The notes under the pieces were generated by a model that was not told where the DNA came from, ran no database searches, and saw only the letters and a list, made by a program, of their open reading frames with translations. Shown piece after piece: positions 1 to 8,644 of a stretch of 64,000 nt of DNA (position 1 is the stretch's first letter; every line of letters starts with the position of its first letter). Position numbers and translations under genes: made by a program. This stretch comes from Slackia sp. ZJ119. Lineage in GTDB: Bacteria > Actinomycetota > Coriobacteriia > Coriobacteriales > Eggerthellaceae. The stretch covers positions 1 to 64,000 of the forward strand of contig NZ_JAAKEN010000005.1 of NCBI RefSeq assembly GCF_011039175.1. Reading direction: 5' to 3'.

Positions 1-16
1 TGTCAAGTCAGAATCC

Positions 17-126
17 TACACACTTTTCTGCCTATACGAAAGTCGAGCGGTATCGACTTCAGAGCCATCTATTTGGCATCTGAACAGGGAAAACAACATG
101 AATTCTTACACACTTTTTTGCCTATA
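17..126. repeat. pair of 20-bp direct repeats at the window edge
   Basis: A 20-base stretch at 17-36 recurs at 107-126 with one difference (C/T at the twelfth base). Between them, at about 40-59, is a short inverted repeat (AGTCGA / TCGACT). No gene is visible in 1-346. The pair lies beside the duplicated tRNA end, so it could belong to the edge of an integrated element outside the window; that is inference only. Confidence 0.6.
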
Positions 127-128
127 TG

Positions 129-367
129 CCTCGAGGTCTTCCGAAAATGAAACAACCTCTCGATCGAGAGGTTGTGTGTTGATGGTGGAGCTTAGGGGGT
201 TCGCAAAATCCGCTTCGCGGATTTTGGGCCCTCGTCGCTTCGCTCCTCGGGTGAATTTCGCCTTCGCGAAATTCCCCTCGCGGGTTCGAACCCCTCGAAG
301 TTTCCCGAAAATGAAACAACCTCTCGATCGAGAGGTTGTGTGTTGATGGTGGAGCTTAGGGGGTTCG
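129..367. repeat. 75-bp direct repeat carrying the 3' end of tRNA-Ala
   Basis: Positions 129-203 and 293-367 are near-identical (72 of 75 bases), and 141-203 equals 305-367 exactly. Each copy contains a 24-bp palindrome (149-172 and 313-336) and the CCA end, acceptor strand and part of the T-arm of the tRNA-Ala at 347-422. The 89 bases between the copies hold two tight hairpins (204-226 and 253-274) and another T-arm-like palindrome at 282-293. This looks like a tRNA 3'-end duplication as left by site-specific integration, or a local tandem duplication. Confidence 0.8.
313..336 (-). terminator. palindromic terminator after tRNA-Ala
   Basis: A perfect 24-base palindrome lies just downstream of the tRNA-Ala CCA end on the minus strand and is followed on that strand by a T-rich stretch. 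It is duplicated at 149-172 together with the tRNA end. Confidence 0.6.
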
Positions 368-422
368 AACCCCTGACCTCATGGCTGCCAGCCATGCGCT
401 CTCCCAGCTGAGCTAAAGCCCC
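347..422 (-). tRNA. tRNA-Ala (anticodon GGC)
   Basis: Read on the minus strand, a 76-nt cloverleaf folds completely: 7-bp acceptor stem (GGGGCTT with AAGCTCC, one G-T pair), D-arm, anticodon stem CATGG/CCATG with loop CTGGCAG giving anticodon GGC, T-arm with TTCGAAC, discriminator A and an encoded CCA. Its 3' end is duplicated at 181-203. Confidence 0.97.
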
Positions 423-532
423 GTAAAAGGTGCGAGGAATATAATACCTGAATGAGATTCCATGTCAAGAACTATTTTCGAAATTTTTTGGCGGCGCTGC
501 AGACCGCCGATCATCCCCGCTTGGAGTCTTGA

Positions 533-584
533 GCAAGAAAATGCGACGGCCGCCACGCATCGGGCCGCCGTCGCATTTTCTTGC
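533..584 (-). terminator. strong hairpin downstream of the 614-916 gene
   Basis: An 18-bp perfect stem (533-550 with 567-584) encloses a 16-base loop and is flanked by A/T-rich bases. It sits 30 bases past the stop of the minus-strand gene at 614-916 and probably ends its transcript. It could also work in the opposite direction. Confidence 0.75.
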
Positions 585-613
585 AAGATGGAAGTTGTGC
601 GCTGCCGGACTTC

Positions 614-916
614 CTAGGCCTCGTCTTTTTCCGAAGCGTAGAACGTCGCCTCAGAAAAGACGTCCGTAACGGATGCCCCGTCGATGAACGGGAGCGTCAA
701 AAACTCGCTGAGCGTCGGCACCAGCTCGCTGGCATCGACGTAATGCCCCTTCTCGTTGAGCTGAGTCGCGTCTTGCGCGCGCCAGTACTGGTCGTTGGCG
801 TCCGTGATGTAATAGGACGCGTCCTGGTAGTCCATGTAGACCGCGTGCTTCGCGTGAAGATACGTCGAAAGTTCTTCTGCGCTGATGTCGAGTTCCTCCA
901 CTGCTTTCCTGCCCAT
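614..916 (-). CDS. small acidic conserved-type hypothetical protein
   Basis: This is a 100-residue protein that I do not recognise. It is acidic and rich in Tyr, Asp and Glu, with no signal peptide or membrane segment. A central part reads like short beta strands (YYITDANDQYWRAQD). The start is well supported: AAAGGAG lies 7 bases before the ATG. It stands alone between a tRNA gene and the U32 protein gene, transcribed on the minus strand, and is followed by a strong hairpin at 533-584. No function can be assigned. Confidence 0.75.
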   Translation of the reverse strand: MGRKAVEELDISAEELSTYLHAKHAVYMDYQDASYYITDANDQYWRAQDATQLNEKGHYVDASELVPTLSEFLTLPFIDGASVTDVFSEATFYASEKDEA

Positions 917-1050
917 TGCAACTCCTTTCGGTTATATGGTTGCCTGGACAATCATAGCAAGGAAGCAGGCCACACTTTCACCACAATGGGAAAAGAAGTG
1001 CGAAATTGGCCCGGATAAGCCGTTTCGGCCTGAAATTTATGGCATTTTCG

Positions 1051-2325
1051 CTACGAATCGATGCGCGAACGCAGAAAATCGCCCGCTTCCATGGGGACGG
1101 AGCTTGTGAAGGCGTAGCGCTCGGCAGCCCGATTGGCGACTTCGACGGGCACGGGCGGCAGAGGGGCGTCCGTCTCGGGGTCGCGCGGCAGCCAGCAGAC
1201 GTCTTGCGGGCGCAGCGCCTCGACAGGCCGGCCCGGAGAAAGCAGCTCAAGCTCGACGCCGGGAAAGAAGCGGTTGTGGCAGACGGCCTCGATGCGAAAC
1301 GAGCCGTCGCCGTTCGCGCGGCAGTCGGTCACCGTGGCCGCGTGCAGGCATTCCTTGACGTAGCCGTCCCGCTCGGGAGACTGGTCGGGGCGGCCGAAGT
1401 AGAAGCCCGTGCCGTAAGGGCGATGAGAAATGGTGTACAGCTCAGGCGCAATCTGAGCCGGATCGGCGCCGTCGAGCACCTGGCGATAGGCGTGCACGAC
1501 GGTGGCGACGTAGAACGAGCGCTTGTTGCGGCCTTCTATCTTGATGGAGTCGACGCCGGCACAGGCAAGCTCGTCAAGGTGTTCGAGCATGTTGAGGTCT
1601 TGGGCGTTCATGACATAGGTGCCCCGCACGTCTTCCTCGATGGGATAGAACACGTTGGGACGCGTTTCCTCCACGAGCGCATAGCTCCAGCGGCACGGCT
1701 GCGTGCAATGCCCCTTGTTGCCAGAGCGCCCGGTCATTGCGGCGCTGATGAGGCATCGGCCGGAAACCGCCATGCACATGGCCCCATGCACGAACGCCTC
1801 TATCTCCAGCGAGGCCGGCGCCTTGGCGCGAAGGGCCGCAATGGCGTCGAGGCTCATTTCCCGGGCGCACACGACGCGCACCGCCCCCATGTCGTGCCAG
1901 CGACGGGCGGCTTCGACGTTCGCGACGCTCGCCTGCGTGCTGACGTGCAGGTCGACCGTCGGCGCATGGCGCTGGGCCAGGGAAAACGCGCCCAGGTCGC
2001 TCACGATGAACGCATCGGCGCGGGCGTCGGCAAGAGCCTCCAGGTATTCCGGCAACGCTTCGATGTCGCCGTCGTCCATCAGGGTGTTCAGTGTGACGAA
2101 CACCTTCGCGCCCTGGCTGTGGGCCAGCTGCACCGCATCTTTGACCTGGGGCAACGTGAAGTTGTCGGCTCGCTGGCGCATGCCGAAGCGGTCGCACGCC
2201 AAATAGACGGCGTCCGCCCCGAAGCGCAGCGCCGTTTTCAGCTGGGCCATGCCGCCCGCCGGGGCCAAAAGCTCCAGCGGACGGCGACGCGAACGTCCAG
2301 GCAGCACGACAGACGATGTCGGCAT
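1051..2325 (-). CDS. trhP: U32 family protein, TrhP-like tRNA hydroxylation protein
   Basis: A 424-residue U32 'peptidase' family protein. Family members of this type (E. coli TrhP/YegQ, B. subtilis TrhP2) act with other factors in making 5-hydroxyuridine at tRNA position 34; the peptidase name is historical. The barrel start (LELLAPAGG, residues 18-25) and the U32 signature around 177-215 are clear, with Cys at 184, 191, 207 and 211 placed as in family members proposed to bind a cluster. The SGRC and CRW motifs are present. It starts 11 bases after cysS ends, on the same strand, so it is probably cotranscribed with cysS. The RBS is weak. The exact substrate is inferred from the family. Confidence 0.88.
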   Translation of the reverse strand: MPTSSVVLPGRSRRRPLELLAPAGGMAQLKTALRFGADAVYLACDRFGMRQRADNFTLPQVKDAVQLAHSQGAKVFVTLNTLMDDGDIEALPEYLEALADARADAFIVSDLGAFSLAQRHAPTVDLHVSTQASVANVEAARRWHDMGAVRVVCAREMSLDAIAALRAKAPASLEIEAFVHGAMCMAVSGRCLISAAMTGRSGNKGHCTQPCRWSYALVEETRPNVFYPIEEDVRGTYVMNAQDLNMLEHLDELACAGVDSIKIEGRNKRSFYVATVVHAYRQVLDGADPAQIAPELYTISHRPYGTGFYFGRPDQSPERDGYVKECLHAATVTDCRANGDGSFRIEAVCHNRFFPGVELELLSPGRPVEALRPQDVCWLPRDPETDAPLPPVPVEVANRAAERYAFTSSVPMEAGDFLRSRIDS

Positions 2326-2336
2326 CGATGGACGCC

Positions 2337-3842
2337 TTAGCCTTCGTAGGTCACGCGGGCGCCCTGCGGGGTGTCCTCGATGACGAAGCCCAAACCGACC
2401 AGGCCGTCGCGCACCGCATCGGCCGCGCCCCAGTCCTTTGCGGCGCGGGCGTCGGCGCGGGCCGCCAGCAGCGCGCCCACGGCGGCTTGCGCGTCGTCGC
2501 CGGAATAGCCGGCCAGATCGGCCGCCAGGCCGAGCACTTCCGCCGGATAGCCGGCAGCGCCTTCGCCTTGCGCATCGAGCGCGACTTCGACGCCGAAGAC
2601 CGCCATGAGCGAAACGATGGTGTCCAGCGCGTCTTCGACCGCCGGCACGTCGGAGGGCGAAATGGTCTTGTCTCCCACCATGGTGTTCACGTCGGTCACG
2701 AAATCGAACACGACGCCGAGCGCACGCGGCGCGTTGAAGTCGTCGTCCATGGCGAAGGTGTAGTTCGTGCGAGCCTCGCGGCCCAAATCCACAAGCTTGC
2801 CCGCATCGAGCAGCGAGGGGCCGTCCTGCACGTTCTCAAGCGCCCACTTCAGGTTGCGCACGGCGTTTTCGATGCGTCCAAGGGACGCCGCCGCCTCGTC
2901 CAGGCGCTCGTCGGAAAAGTCGAGCGGGCTTCGGTAGTGCGTCTGCAGCATGAGGAAGCGCAGCACTTCGGGGCGCGTGGTCTTCAACGCCTCGCGCAGC
3001 AGCATGAAGTTGCCGAGCGACTTCGACATTTTCTCGGAATTGACCTGCAGCATGCCGCCGTGCATCCAATGGTTCGCAAAGCCGCACCCGCATGCCGCCT
3101 TGGCCTGGGCGCTTTCGTTCTCGTGGTGCGGAAACACCAGGTCGGCGCCGCCGCCGTGAATGTCGAACGGAAGCCCCAGATACTTGCGCGACATGGCCGA
3201 GCACTCGATGTGCCAGCCCGGACGGCCCATGCCCCAGGGGGATTCCCACGCCGGCTCTCCAGGCTTGGCCGCCTTCCACAGCGCGAAGTCGAGGGGGTCG
3301 CGCTTGCGGTCCTCCACGCCCTTGCCGTCGGCCCGAAGCTCGCGATGGCCGCCTTCCATCTCGTCGACGTTGCGGCCGGACAGCTCGCCGTATTCGGGGT
3401 AGGACCGCACGCTGAAATATACGTCGCCGTCCACCTCGTAGGCATGCCCGGTGTCGATCAGCTCCTGCACGAGCTCGATCATCGCGGGGATTTCCTCGGT
3501 GGCCTTCGGGCGGATGGTGGGATCCTGCACGTTCACGGCCCGCATGTCCTCGATGAACGCCTCAGTGTATTCGGCAGCCACTTCCGCGGCGCTGCGGCCT
3601 TCTTCGTTGGCCTTGTTGATGATCTTGTCGTCCACGTCGGTGATGTTCTGCACGAACGTAACGTCGAAGCCGCGCCATTCCAGGTAGCGGCGAATGACGT
3701 CGAAGGAAATGAACGTGCGAGCGTTGCCCAAATGGATGTAGTTGTACACCGTCGGGCCGCACACGTACATGCCGACCTCGCCCTGTTCAAGCGGGTCGAA
3801 ATGAACCTTGTCGCGCACTTTGGTATCGTAAAGCCTGATCAT
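2337..3842 (-). CDS. cysS: cysteine--tRNA ligase
   Basis: A 501-residue class I aminoacyl-tRNA synthetase that charges tRNA-Cys in the cytoplasm. The HIGH-type motif (HLGN, residues 37-40) and the KMSKS loop near residue 270 are intact. Zinc-ligand positions are present, including Cys28 in the CGPT motif. Length is slightly over the usual 460-480 because of an Ala-rich C-terminal tail. The ATG is preceded by GAAGG. Its stop lies 11 bases before trhP, suggesting an operon. About 200 bases separate it from ispF upstream. Confidence 0.98.
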   Translation of the reverse strand: MIRLYDTKVRDKVHFDPLEQGEVGMYVCGPTVYNYIHLGNARTFISFDVIRRYLEWRGFDVTFVQNITDVDDKIINKANEEGRSAAEVAAEYTEAFIEDMRAVNVQDPTIRPKATEEIPAMIELVQELIDTGHAYEVDGDVYFSVRSYPEYGELSGRNVDEMEGGHRELRADGKGVEDRKRDPLDFALWKAAKPGEPAWESPWGMGRPGWHIECSAMSRKYLGLPFDIHGGGADLVFPHHENESAQAKAACGCGFANHWMHGGMLQVNSEKMSKSLGNFMLLREALKTTRPEVLRFLMLQTHYRSPLDFSDERLDEAAASLGRIENAVRNLKWALENVQDGPSLLDAGKLVDLGREARTNYTFAMDDDFNAPRALGVVFDFVTDVNTMVGDKTISPSDVPAVEDALDTIVSLMAVFGVEVALDAQGEGAAGYPAEVLGLAADLAGYSGDDAQAAVGALLAARADARAAKDWGAADAVRDGLVGLGFVIEDTPQGARVTYEG

Positions 3843-3965
3843 AGCTGCCTTCTATCGTGGGAAAACGTCACTGTGAATCCGCATTCTACCACGGGGCGCA
3901 CCATGCGCCAGACGCAAAGGGCCAAGGTGCGCAAACCTTCCGCAGCGGCGCACAGGGGCGCCAGA

Positions 3966-3983
3966 GGCCGTCAGGCGACGGCC
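3966..3983. other. small hairpin between ispF and cysS
   Basis: A perfect 7-bp stem (GGCCGTC/GACGGCC) with a 4-base loop lies in the 200-base gap between ispF and cysS. No T-run follows on either strand, so its role as a terminator is doubtful. Confidence 0.35.
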
Positions 3984-4042
3984 GGACGCCTGCATCCGGA
4001 AGCTTTTTGCCGGCCCGCCGCGAGCACGCGACGGACGTGCGC

Positions 4043-4558
4043 TCAGTCTGCGCGGCACAAAAGGCAGGTTGCCGTCGCCGAAATGCCTTCCTCGCGTCCT
4101 TCGAAGCCCAAGCGCTCGGTCGTCGTGGCCTTGACGCCGACGTTTTCGACCGCGATGTCCATGGCCCGGGCGAGGTTTTCGCGCATACTGTCCCGATAAG
4201 GGGACAGTTTTGGCGCCTGGGCCGCAATGACGCTGTCGACGTCGATGATTTCGAAGCCCTCGGCGCGGACTTTTTTCGCCACGGCCGCAAGCAGCACCAA
4301 AGAATCGGCGCCGGCGTAGGCCGGATCGGTGTCGGGGAACAGCTTGCCGATGTCGCCGCCGCGAACGGCGCCGAGCAGCGCGTCGGCGATGGCATGGGCC
4401 AACACGTCGGCGTCGCTGTGGCCCGCAAGGCCGCGCGAATGGGGAACGTCCACGCCGCCCAAGACGAGCGGCCGCCCTTCAGCGAAAGCGTGCACGTCGT
4501 AGCCGACCCCCGTGCGCAGCCGCATGAGGTCGGCCGGCACGCCCGCCGCAACGCTCAT
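4043..4558 (-). CDS. ispF: 2-C-methyl-D-erythritol 2,4-cyclodiphosphate synthase
   Basis: A 171-residue IspF, fifth enzyme of the MEP isoprenoid pathway, forming the cyclic diphosphate from CDP-ME-2-phosphate. Metal ligands Asp21, His23 and His55 are in the expected YDVHAF and GHSDADVLAH motifs, and the C-terminal TTTERLGFEGR segment is typical. Its ATG overlaps the ispD stop by four bases (ATGA), so the two are translationally coupled. Length is normal with a short Ala-rich N-terminal addition. Confidence 0.98.
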   Translation of the reverse strand: MSVAAGVPADLMRLRTGVGYDVHAFAEGRPLVLGGVDVPHSRGLAGHSDADVLAHAIADALLGAVRGGDIGKLFPDTDPAYAGADSLVLLAAVAKKVRAEGFEIIDVDSVIAAQAPKLSPYRDSMRENLARAMDIAVENVGVKATTTERLGFEGREEGISATATCLLCRAD

Positions 4559-5397
4559 CGCTGCTCCTGGATCGTCGCTTGGCGCACGGCGGCCGCAAGC
4601 AGCAGGTAGTCTTCCGGCACGGTCAGCTTGATGTTGTCGCGCTTCCCTTCAACGACCAGCACTTTTCCGCCCAGTCGCTCTATCAGGGACGCGTCGTCGG
4701 TGCCCATGAAGCCGTCCGACAAGGCGCTTGCGTGCGCACGGCGGTAGATGCCCGCGCGAAACACCTGGGGCGTCTGGGCGTTCCAGAACACCCGCCGGTC
4801 GGGCGTTCCCACGATGACGCCGTTTTCCACGACCTTGAGCGTGTCGATCGCCGGATGGGCCACCACGGCGCCGTCGCTGTCGATGTTGCCCTTCAGCGTG
4901 GCGATGGTGTGGCTGATGAGCTCCGGCGTGACGAGCGGCCGCGCCCCGTCGTGCAGCACGACGTACTCGTAGTCGTCGGGCACGTATTCCAAGCCCGAGA
5001 ACGCCGATTCCTGCCGCGACGGGCCCGACGGCGCCAGCACGACCGGCGTCACGAACGGAAACGGGTCGATGGTCTTGGTCAGATATTCGCTCTGGCGGTC
5101 CTCGGGGCAGACGATGACGATGAGGCCGACGTCGCCGACCGCGTCAAACGCCTCCGCCGACCAGGTGAGAATGGGCTTGCCGGCGATTTCGACCAGCTGC
5201 TTGCCGCCTTCCTTGCCGAAGCGCTCGCCCGTGCCGCCGGCCAAAATGATGGCCGCCGTCTGCGGATGCTTGTCGACTTCGCCTTTCAGGCCGGTCATGG
5301 TCTGGCCGAACGTCGCCATGTCGAAGGCGTCGGGCATGAGATGCGGGGCGTCCAACACCGCCGATGAGAAGATGGGATCGATCGTCTGTGTCGCCAT
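4555..5397 (-). CDS. ispD: 2-C-methyl-D-erythritol 4-phosphate cytidylyltransferase
   Basis: A 280-residue IspD that adds CMP to MEP to give CDP-ME, the step before the kinase IspE. The nucleotide-binding loop AAIILAGGTGERFG begins only at residue 48, so there is an N-terminal extension of about 45 residues compared with typical IspD (about 230). The ATG at 5397 is chosen because GAAGGAG precedes it; an in-frame ATG 42 bases upstream has no such site. It overlaps ispF by four bases. The role of the extension is unknown. Confidence 0.96.
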   Translation of the reverse strand: MATQTIDPIFSSAVLDAPHLMPDAFDMATFGQTMTGLKGEVDKHPQTAAIILAGGTGERFGKEGGKQLVEIAGKPILTWSAEAFDAVGDVGLIVIVCPEDRQSEYLTKTIDPFPFVTPVVLAPSGPSRQESAFSGLEYVPDDYEYVVLHDGARPLVTPELISHTIATLKGNIDSDGAVVAHPAIDTLKVVENGVIVGTPDRRVFWNAQTPQVFRAGIYRRAHASALSDGFMGTDDASLIERLGGKVLVVEGKRDNIKLTVPEDYLLLAAAVRQATIQEQR

Positions 5398-5519
5398 GGT
5401 GCTCCTTCGCCCGCAATGTATCATCATGAAGGTTGTCATTATAGCGGGTTAGAGCGAATCGGAAAAGCGACGAACGGTGACGCCGGTCGACGCGCATCGC
5501 TCTTCCAAAATCGTTGGAC

Positions 5520-5628
5520 GGCGGTTTTTGGCGGAAGAGCTTCGCCTCGACGCGTCGGCGACCTTGAGCCAAGGTCTCAAGGTCGCCTTTGGCTTGACCT
5601 CGGCTACGCCCTTCCGCCGAAAACCGCC
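5520..5628. repeat. covarying hairpin element, copy A
   Basis: Left arm 5520-5537 pairs with right arm 5611-5628 (17 of 18). The core between them (about 5543-5607) is almost the same as that of copy B at 14108-14214 and contains nested inverted repeats around CCTTGAG/CTCAAGG. The arms of the two copies differ in sequence but each copy still pairs with itself. It lies in the 366-base gap between ispD and clpC; no gene is visible there. It may be a small non-autonomous element or a structured RNA. Confidence 0.75.
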
Positions 5629-5695
5629 TGATGAGATTCGTTGAAGGCCGCCACAGAACAAGAGCGCCGGCGCCCTTCGCTTTCCTATAGAAGAA

Positions 5696-5738
5696 GCGAC
5701 CTCGCGTGCCCGAGGGTTTGCTGGGCTTGCGAGGTCGC
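5696..5738 (-). terminator. terminator-like hairpin after clpC
   Basis: A perfect 10-bp GC-rich stem (5696-5705 with 5729-5738) lies 26 bases past the clpC stop on the minus strand. Confidence 0.65.
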
Positions 5739-5763
5739 TGGGTTGAGCGGTTGTGTTTGCTGC

Positions 5764-8325
5764 CTAGTCGGCTGCTCCGCCGCTGACGCCGCCCCGGCTT
5801 GTTCCGGCGTGGCCCAAGTCGTAGTTGGTCAGAAGGAGCTCGGCTTCCCGGGCTATGTTGTCGCGCTTGCGGGGAGCGGGGATGGCGCCGGACCCTTCGG
5901 TGAAGACGAGCTCGCCGTCCGCCACGTCCACGTCCACGATCGAGCCGCTCGTCCACCTGCCTTCGAGGATTTCTTCGGACAGCGGATCTTCCAGCAGGCG
6001 CTGGATGGCGCGACGCAAGGGACGTGCGCCGAACGCGGCATCGGTGCCTTCCTTCGCAATGAGCCTGCAGGCCTCATCAGTCAGGTTGATGGACATGTTC
6101 TGGGCGATCATGCGCTCGCGCAAGTCGCCGACCATGAGCTTCACGATTTCGACGATCTGGTCTTCGGTGAGCGAATTGAATACGATGATCTCGTCCAAGC
6201 GGTTCAAGAACTCTGGCCTGAACAGGCGTTTCATCTCGGCCATAACGCGGCTTTTTATCTCTTTGTCGGACAGGCCGCTTTTCTGGTCCGCCGAAAAGCC
6301 GAGCGTGGTGGGTTGGGCGATCTCGCGGGCGCCGACGTTGGACGTCATGATGATGATCGTGTTGCGGAAGTCCACCGTGCGGCCCTGGGAGTCGGTCAGG
6401 CGGCCTTCTTCAAGGATTTGCAGCAAGATGTTGAACACGTCCGGATGCGCCTTTTCGATCTCGTCGAACAGCACCACCGAATAGGGGCGCTGGCGCACGG
6501 CCTTCGTCAGCTGGCCGCCCTCGTCAAAGCCGACGTAGCCCGGAGGGCTGCCGACCAGGCGCGACACGCTGTGCTTCTCCATGTACTCGGACATGTCGAA
6601 CGACAACAGCGCGTCTTCCGAGTTGAAGAGGAACTCGGCGAGCGCCTTGGAAAGCTCGGTCTTGCCCACGCCCGAAGGTCCGAGGAAGATGAACGAGCCT
6701 GCAGGGCGCCTCGGGTCCTTCAATCCGGCGCGAGAACGGCGAATGGCCTTCGAAAGCGCCGTGACGGCTTCTTCCTGGCCGACGACGCGCTCGTGCAGCA
6801 CCGATTCCATGCGCAGCAGCTTGTCGGTCTCGGCCTCGGTGAGGTTCGACACCGGCACGCCGGTGGTCATCGACACGACGTCGGCGATGTCTTCGACGGT
6901 CACCTGCTGGACAGTCTTGGACGATTCCTCTTCCCAGATGCGCATGGATTCTTCGCGCTTGATCTTCAGCACCGACTCCTCGTCACGCAGCTTGGCCGCC
7001 CGCTCGAAGTCTTGGCTGGCGATGGCGTCGTCCTTTTCGGAGCGGACGCGGCGCAGCTGCTCGTCCATGTCGGTCAGTTCTTTGGGCAGCGTCATGTTGC
7101 GGATGCGCATGCGGGCGCCGGCCTCGTCGAGCACGTCGATGGCCTTGTCGGGAAGGAAGCGGTCTTGGATGTAGCGGTCGGACAGCGTGACGGCCGCCTG
7201 CAGGGCCTCTTCGGTGAAGTGGACCTGATGGTGCTCTTCGTAGCGGTCGCGCAAGCCTTCCATGATGCGCAGCGCCTGTTCCTCGTTGGGCTCGCCCACC
7301 GTGACCGGCTGGAACCTGCGCTCGAGCGCCGAGTCCTTCTCCAGATGCTTGCGGTATTCCTCGGTGGTGGTGGCGCCGATGACCTGGATCTCCCCGCGGG
7401 ACAGCGGCGGCTTCAAAATGGCTGCGGCGTCGATGGAGCCTTCGGCCGAGCCGGCGCCGATGAGCGTGTGCATCTCGTCGATGAACAGGATGATGTCGCC
7501 GGCGTCCTGCACTTCCTTGATGCACTTCTTCAGGCGCTCTTCGAATTCGCCGCGGTACTTCGACCCGGCGACGAGCGCCGACACGTCGAGGGTGACCAGG
7601 CGCACGCCCCGCAGGATGTCGGGCACTTGGTTCGAAACGATGAGCTGGGCCAAGCCTTCGGCCACGGCGGTTTTGCCCACGCCCGGCTCGCCGATGAGCA
7701 GCGGGTTGTTCTTTTGGCGGCGCGACAGGATCTGCATGACGCGCTCGATCTCGCCCGCACGGCCGATGACCGGGTCGAGCTTGCCCTCGCGGGCCTTTTT
7801 CGTGAGGTCGGTGCCGAACTCCTTCAGCATGCTGTCGCTGCTGGACGGGCCCGACTCGAAGGGGTTTCGCCCGGCATAGACCGGGCTTTGCCCGACCAGG
7901 TCGTTCAGGGCCGCGCGAACGTCGTCGCCGGAAACGCCGAGCCTGGTCAGGACTTCAAGCGCCGTGCCGTCGCCTTCGCGCACGATGCCCAGCAGCAAAT
8001 GTTCGGTGGAAATGTAGCTCTGCCCCATCTGCATGGCTTCGCGCAGGGAATTCTCCAGCACGCGCTTCACCCGCGGCGTGAAGGACAGATGCCCGGAAAC
8101 GTCGGTGTCTTCGTCGATGGCGACCACCTGGCGGATGGTCTGCACCACGCCGTCATAGGTGACGCTCAGACGCCCAAGCGCTTGAGCGGCCAGGCCGTCC
8201 TTTTCCTGGATGAGCCCGAGCAGCAAATGCTCGGTGCCCACATAAGGCTGGTGAAGCTGGCGCGCCTCGTCTTGGGCGAGGACAAGGACTTTGCGTGCCT
8301 TGTCGGTAAACTTTTCAAATGACAT
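5764..8325 (-). CDS. clpC: ATP-dependent Clp protease ATP-binding subunit ClpC
   Basis: An 853-residue Hsp100 unfoldase that feeds substrates to ClpP. It has the double Clp-N repeat at the N-terminus, a first AAA+ module (GEPGVGKT, Walker [10 protein letters not shown]), a UVR/linker segment ([15 protein letters not shown]) and a second AAA+ module (GPSGVGKT). The start at 8325 ([12 protein letters not shown]) matches the family start. Longer starts at 8355 and 8382 are unlikely because a CIRCE-like operator at 8384-8410 would sit on them. HrcA-type heat-shock control is therefore probable. It is a single gene with its own terminator. Confidence 0.98.
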   Translation of the reverse strand: MSFEKFTDKARKVLVLAQDEARQLHQPYVGTEHLLLGLIQEKDGLAAQALGRLSVTYDGVVQTIRQVVAIDEDTDVSGHLSFTPRVKRVLENSLREAMQMGQSYISTEHLLLGIVREGDGTALEVLTRLGVSGDDVRAALNDLVGQSPVYAGRNPFESGPSSSDSMLKEFGTDLTKKAREGKLDPVIGRAGEIERVMQILSRRQKNNPLLIGEPGVGKTAVAEGLAQLIVSNQVPDILRGVRLVTLDVSALVAGSKYRGEFEERLKKCIKEVQDAGDIILFIDEMHTLIGAGSAEGSIDAAAILKPPLSRGEIQVIGATTTEEYRKHLEKDSALERRFQPVTVGEPNEEQALRIMEGLRDRYEEHHQVHFTEEALQAAVTLSDRYIQDRFLPDKAIDVLDEAGARMRIRNMTLPKELTDMDEQLRRVRSEKDDAIASQDFERAAKLRDEESVLKIKREESMRIWEEESSKTVQQVTVEDIADVVSMTTGVPVSNLTEAETDKLLRMESVLHERVVGQEEAVTALSKAIRRSRAGLKDPRRPAGSFIFLGPSGVGKTELSKALAEFLFNSEDALLSFDMSEYMEKHSVSRLVGSPPGYVGFDEGGQLTKAVRQRPYSVVLFDEIEKAHPDVFNILLQILEEGRLTDSQGRTVDFRNTIIIMTSNVGAREIAQPTTLGFSADQKSGLSDKEIKSRVMAEMKRLFRPEFLNRLDEIIVFNSLTEDQIVEIVKLMVGDLRERMIAQNMSINLTDEACRLIAKEGTDAAFGARPLRRAIQRLLEDPLSEEILEGRWTSGSIVDVDVADGELVFTEGSGAIPAPRKRDNIAREAELLLTNYDLGHAGTSRGGVSGGAAD

Positions 8326-8383
8326 GTAAGCCTCGCTTTTCGTCGGTGCGTTCATGCTTTCGCGCAATGGTTTCGGAAGCATC

Positions 8384-8410
8384 TTAGCACTCCCGTCAAG
8401 AGACTGCTAA
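8384..8410 (-). promoter_or_regulatory. CIRCE operator (HrcA site) upstream of clpC
   Basis: TTAGCACTC, nine bases, then GACTGCTAA: this matches the CIRCE inverted repeat (TTAGCACTC-N9-GAGTGCTAA) with exact spacing and one mismatch. It ends 59 bases before the chosen clpC ATG. CIRCE is the operator of the heat-shock repressor HrcA. Confidence 0.88.
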
Positions 8411-8526
8411 GACACCGCCCCACACACAGGCTTGCACACACATTCCCCACCAGTCGCTCACCGGCCCGCAGATGCGACATGACAGTCGAGGGGAGGGACG
8501 GGAGACGGGAGGCGATCTGCAAAGAA

Positions 8527-8578
8527 AAGCCGGCCGGGCTTCCTGCGGCGCGATGCCGCGCGAAAGACCGGCCGGCTT
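8527..8578 (-). terminator. terminator after lysS
   Basis: An 11-bp GC-rich stem (8527-8537 with 8568-8578) is followed on the minus strand by TTTTCTTT. It lies 67 bases past the lysS stop. The rest of the 319-base gap between lysS and clpC holds the CIRCE site and no visible gene. Confidence 0.8.
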
Positions 8579-8644
8579 GGGGGTGCAGACGGCCGCCTCT
8601 ATCGGGCCGATGCACTGAGCAGCCGGGGGATAAAAGTACCGATA

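Noticed and set aside
17-126. CRISPR array
   Set aside because: Only two copies at this spacing, without more units or cas genes.
185-300. A second tRNA gene left of tRNA-Ala
   Set aside because: Only the acceptor 3' strand and part of the T-arm are present; there is no anticodon arm.
5641-8322. An 893-codon open frame on the plus strand
   Set aside because: Antisense shadow of clpC.
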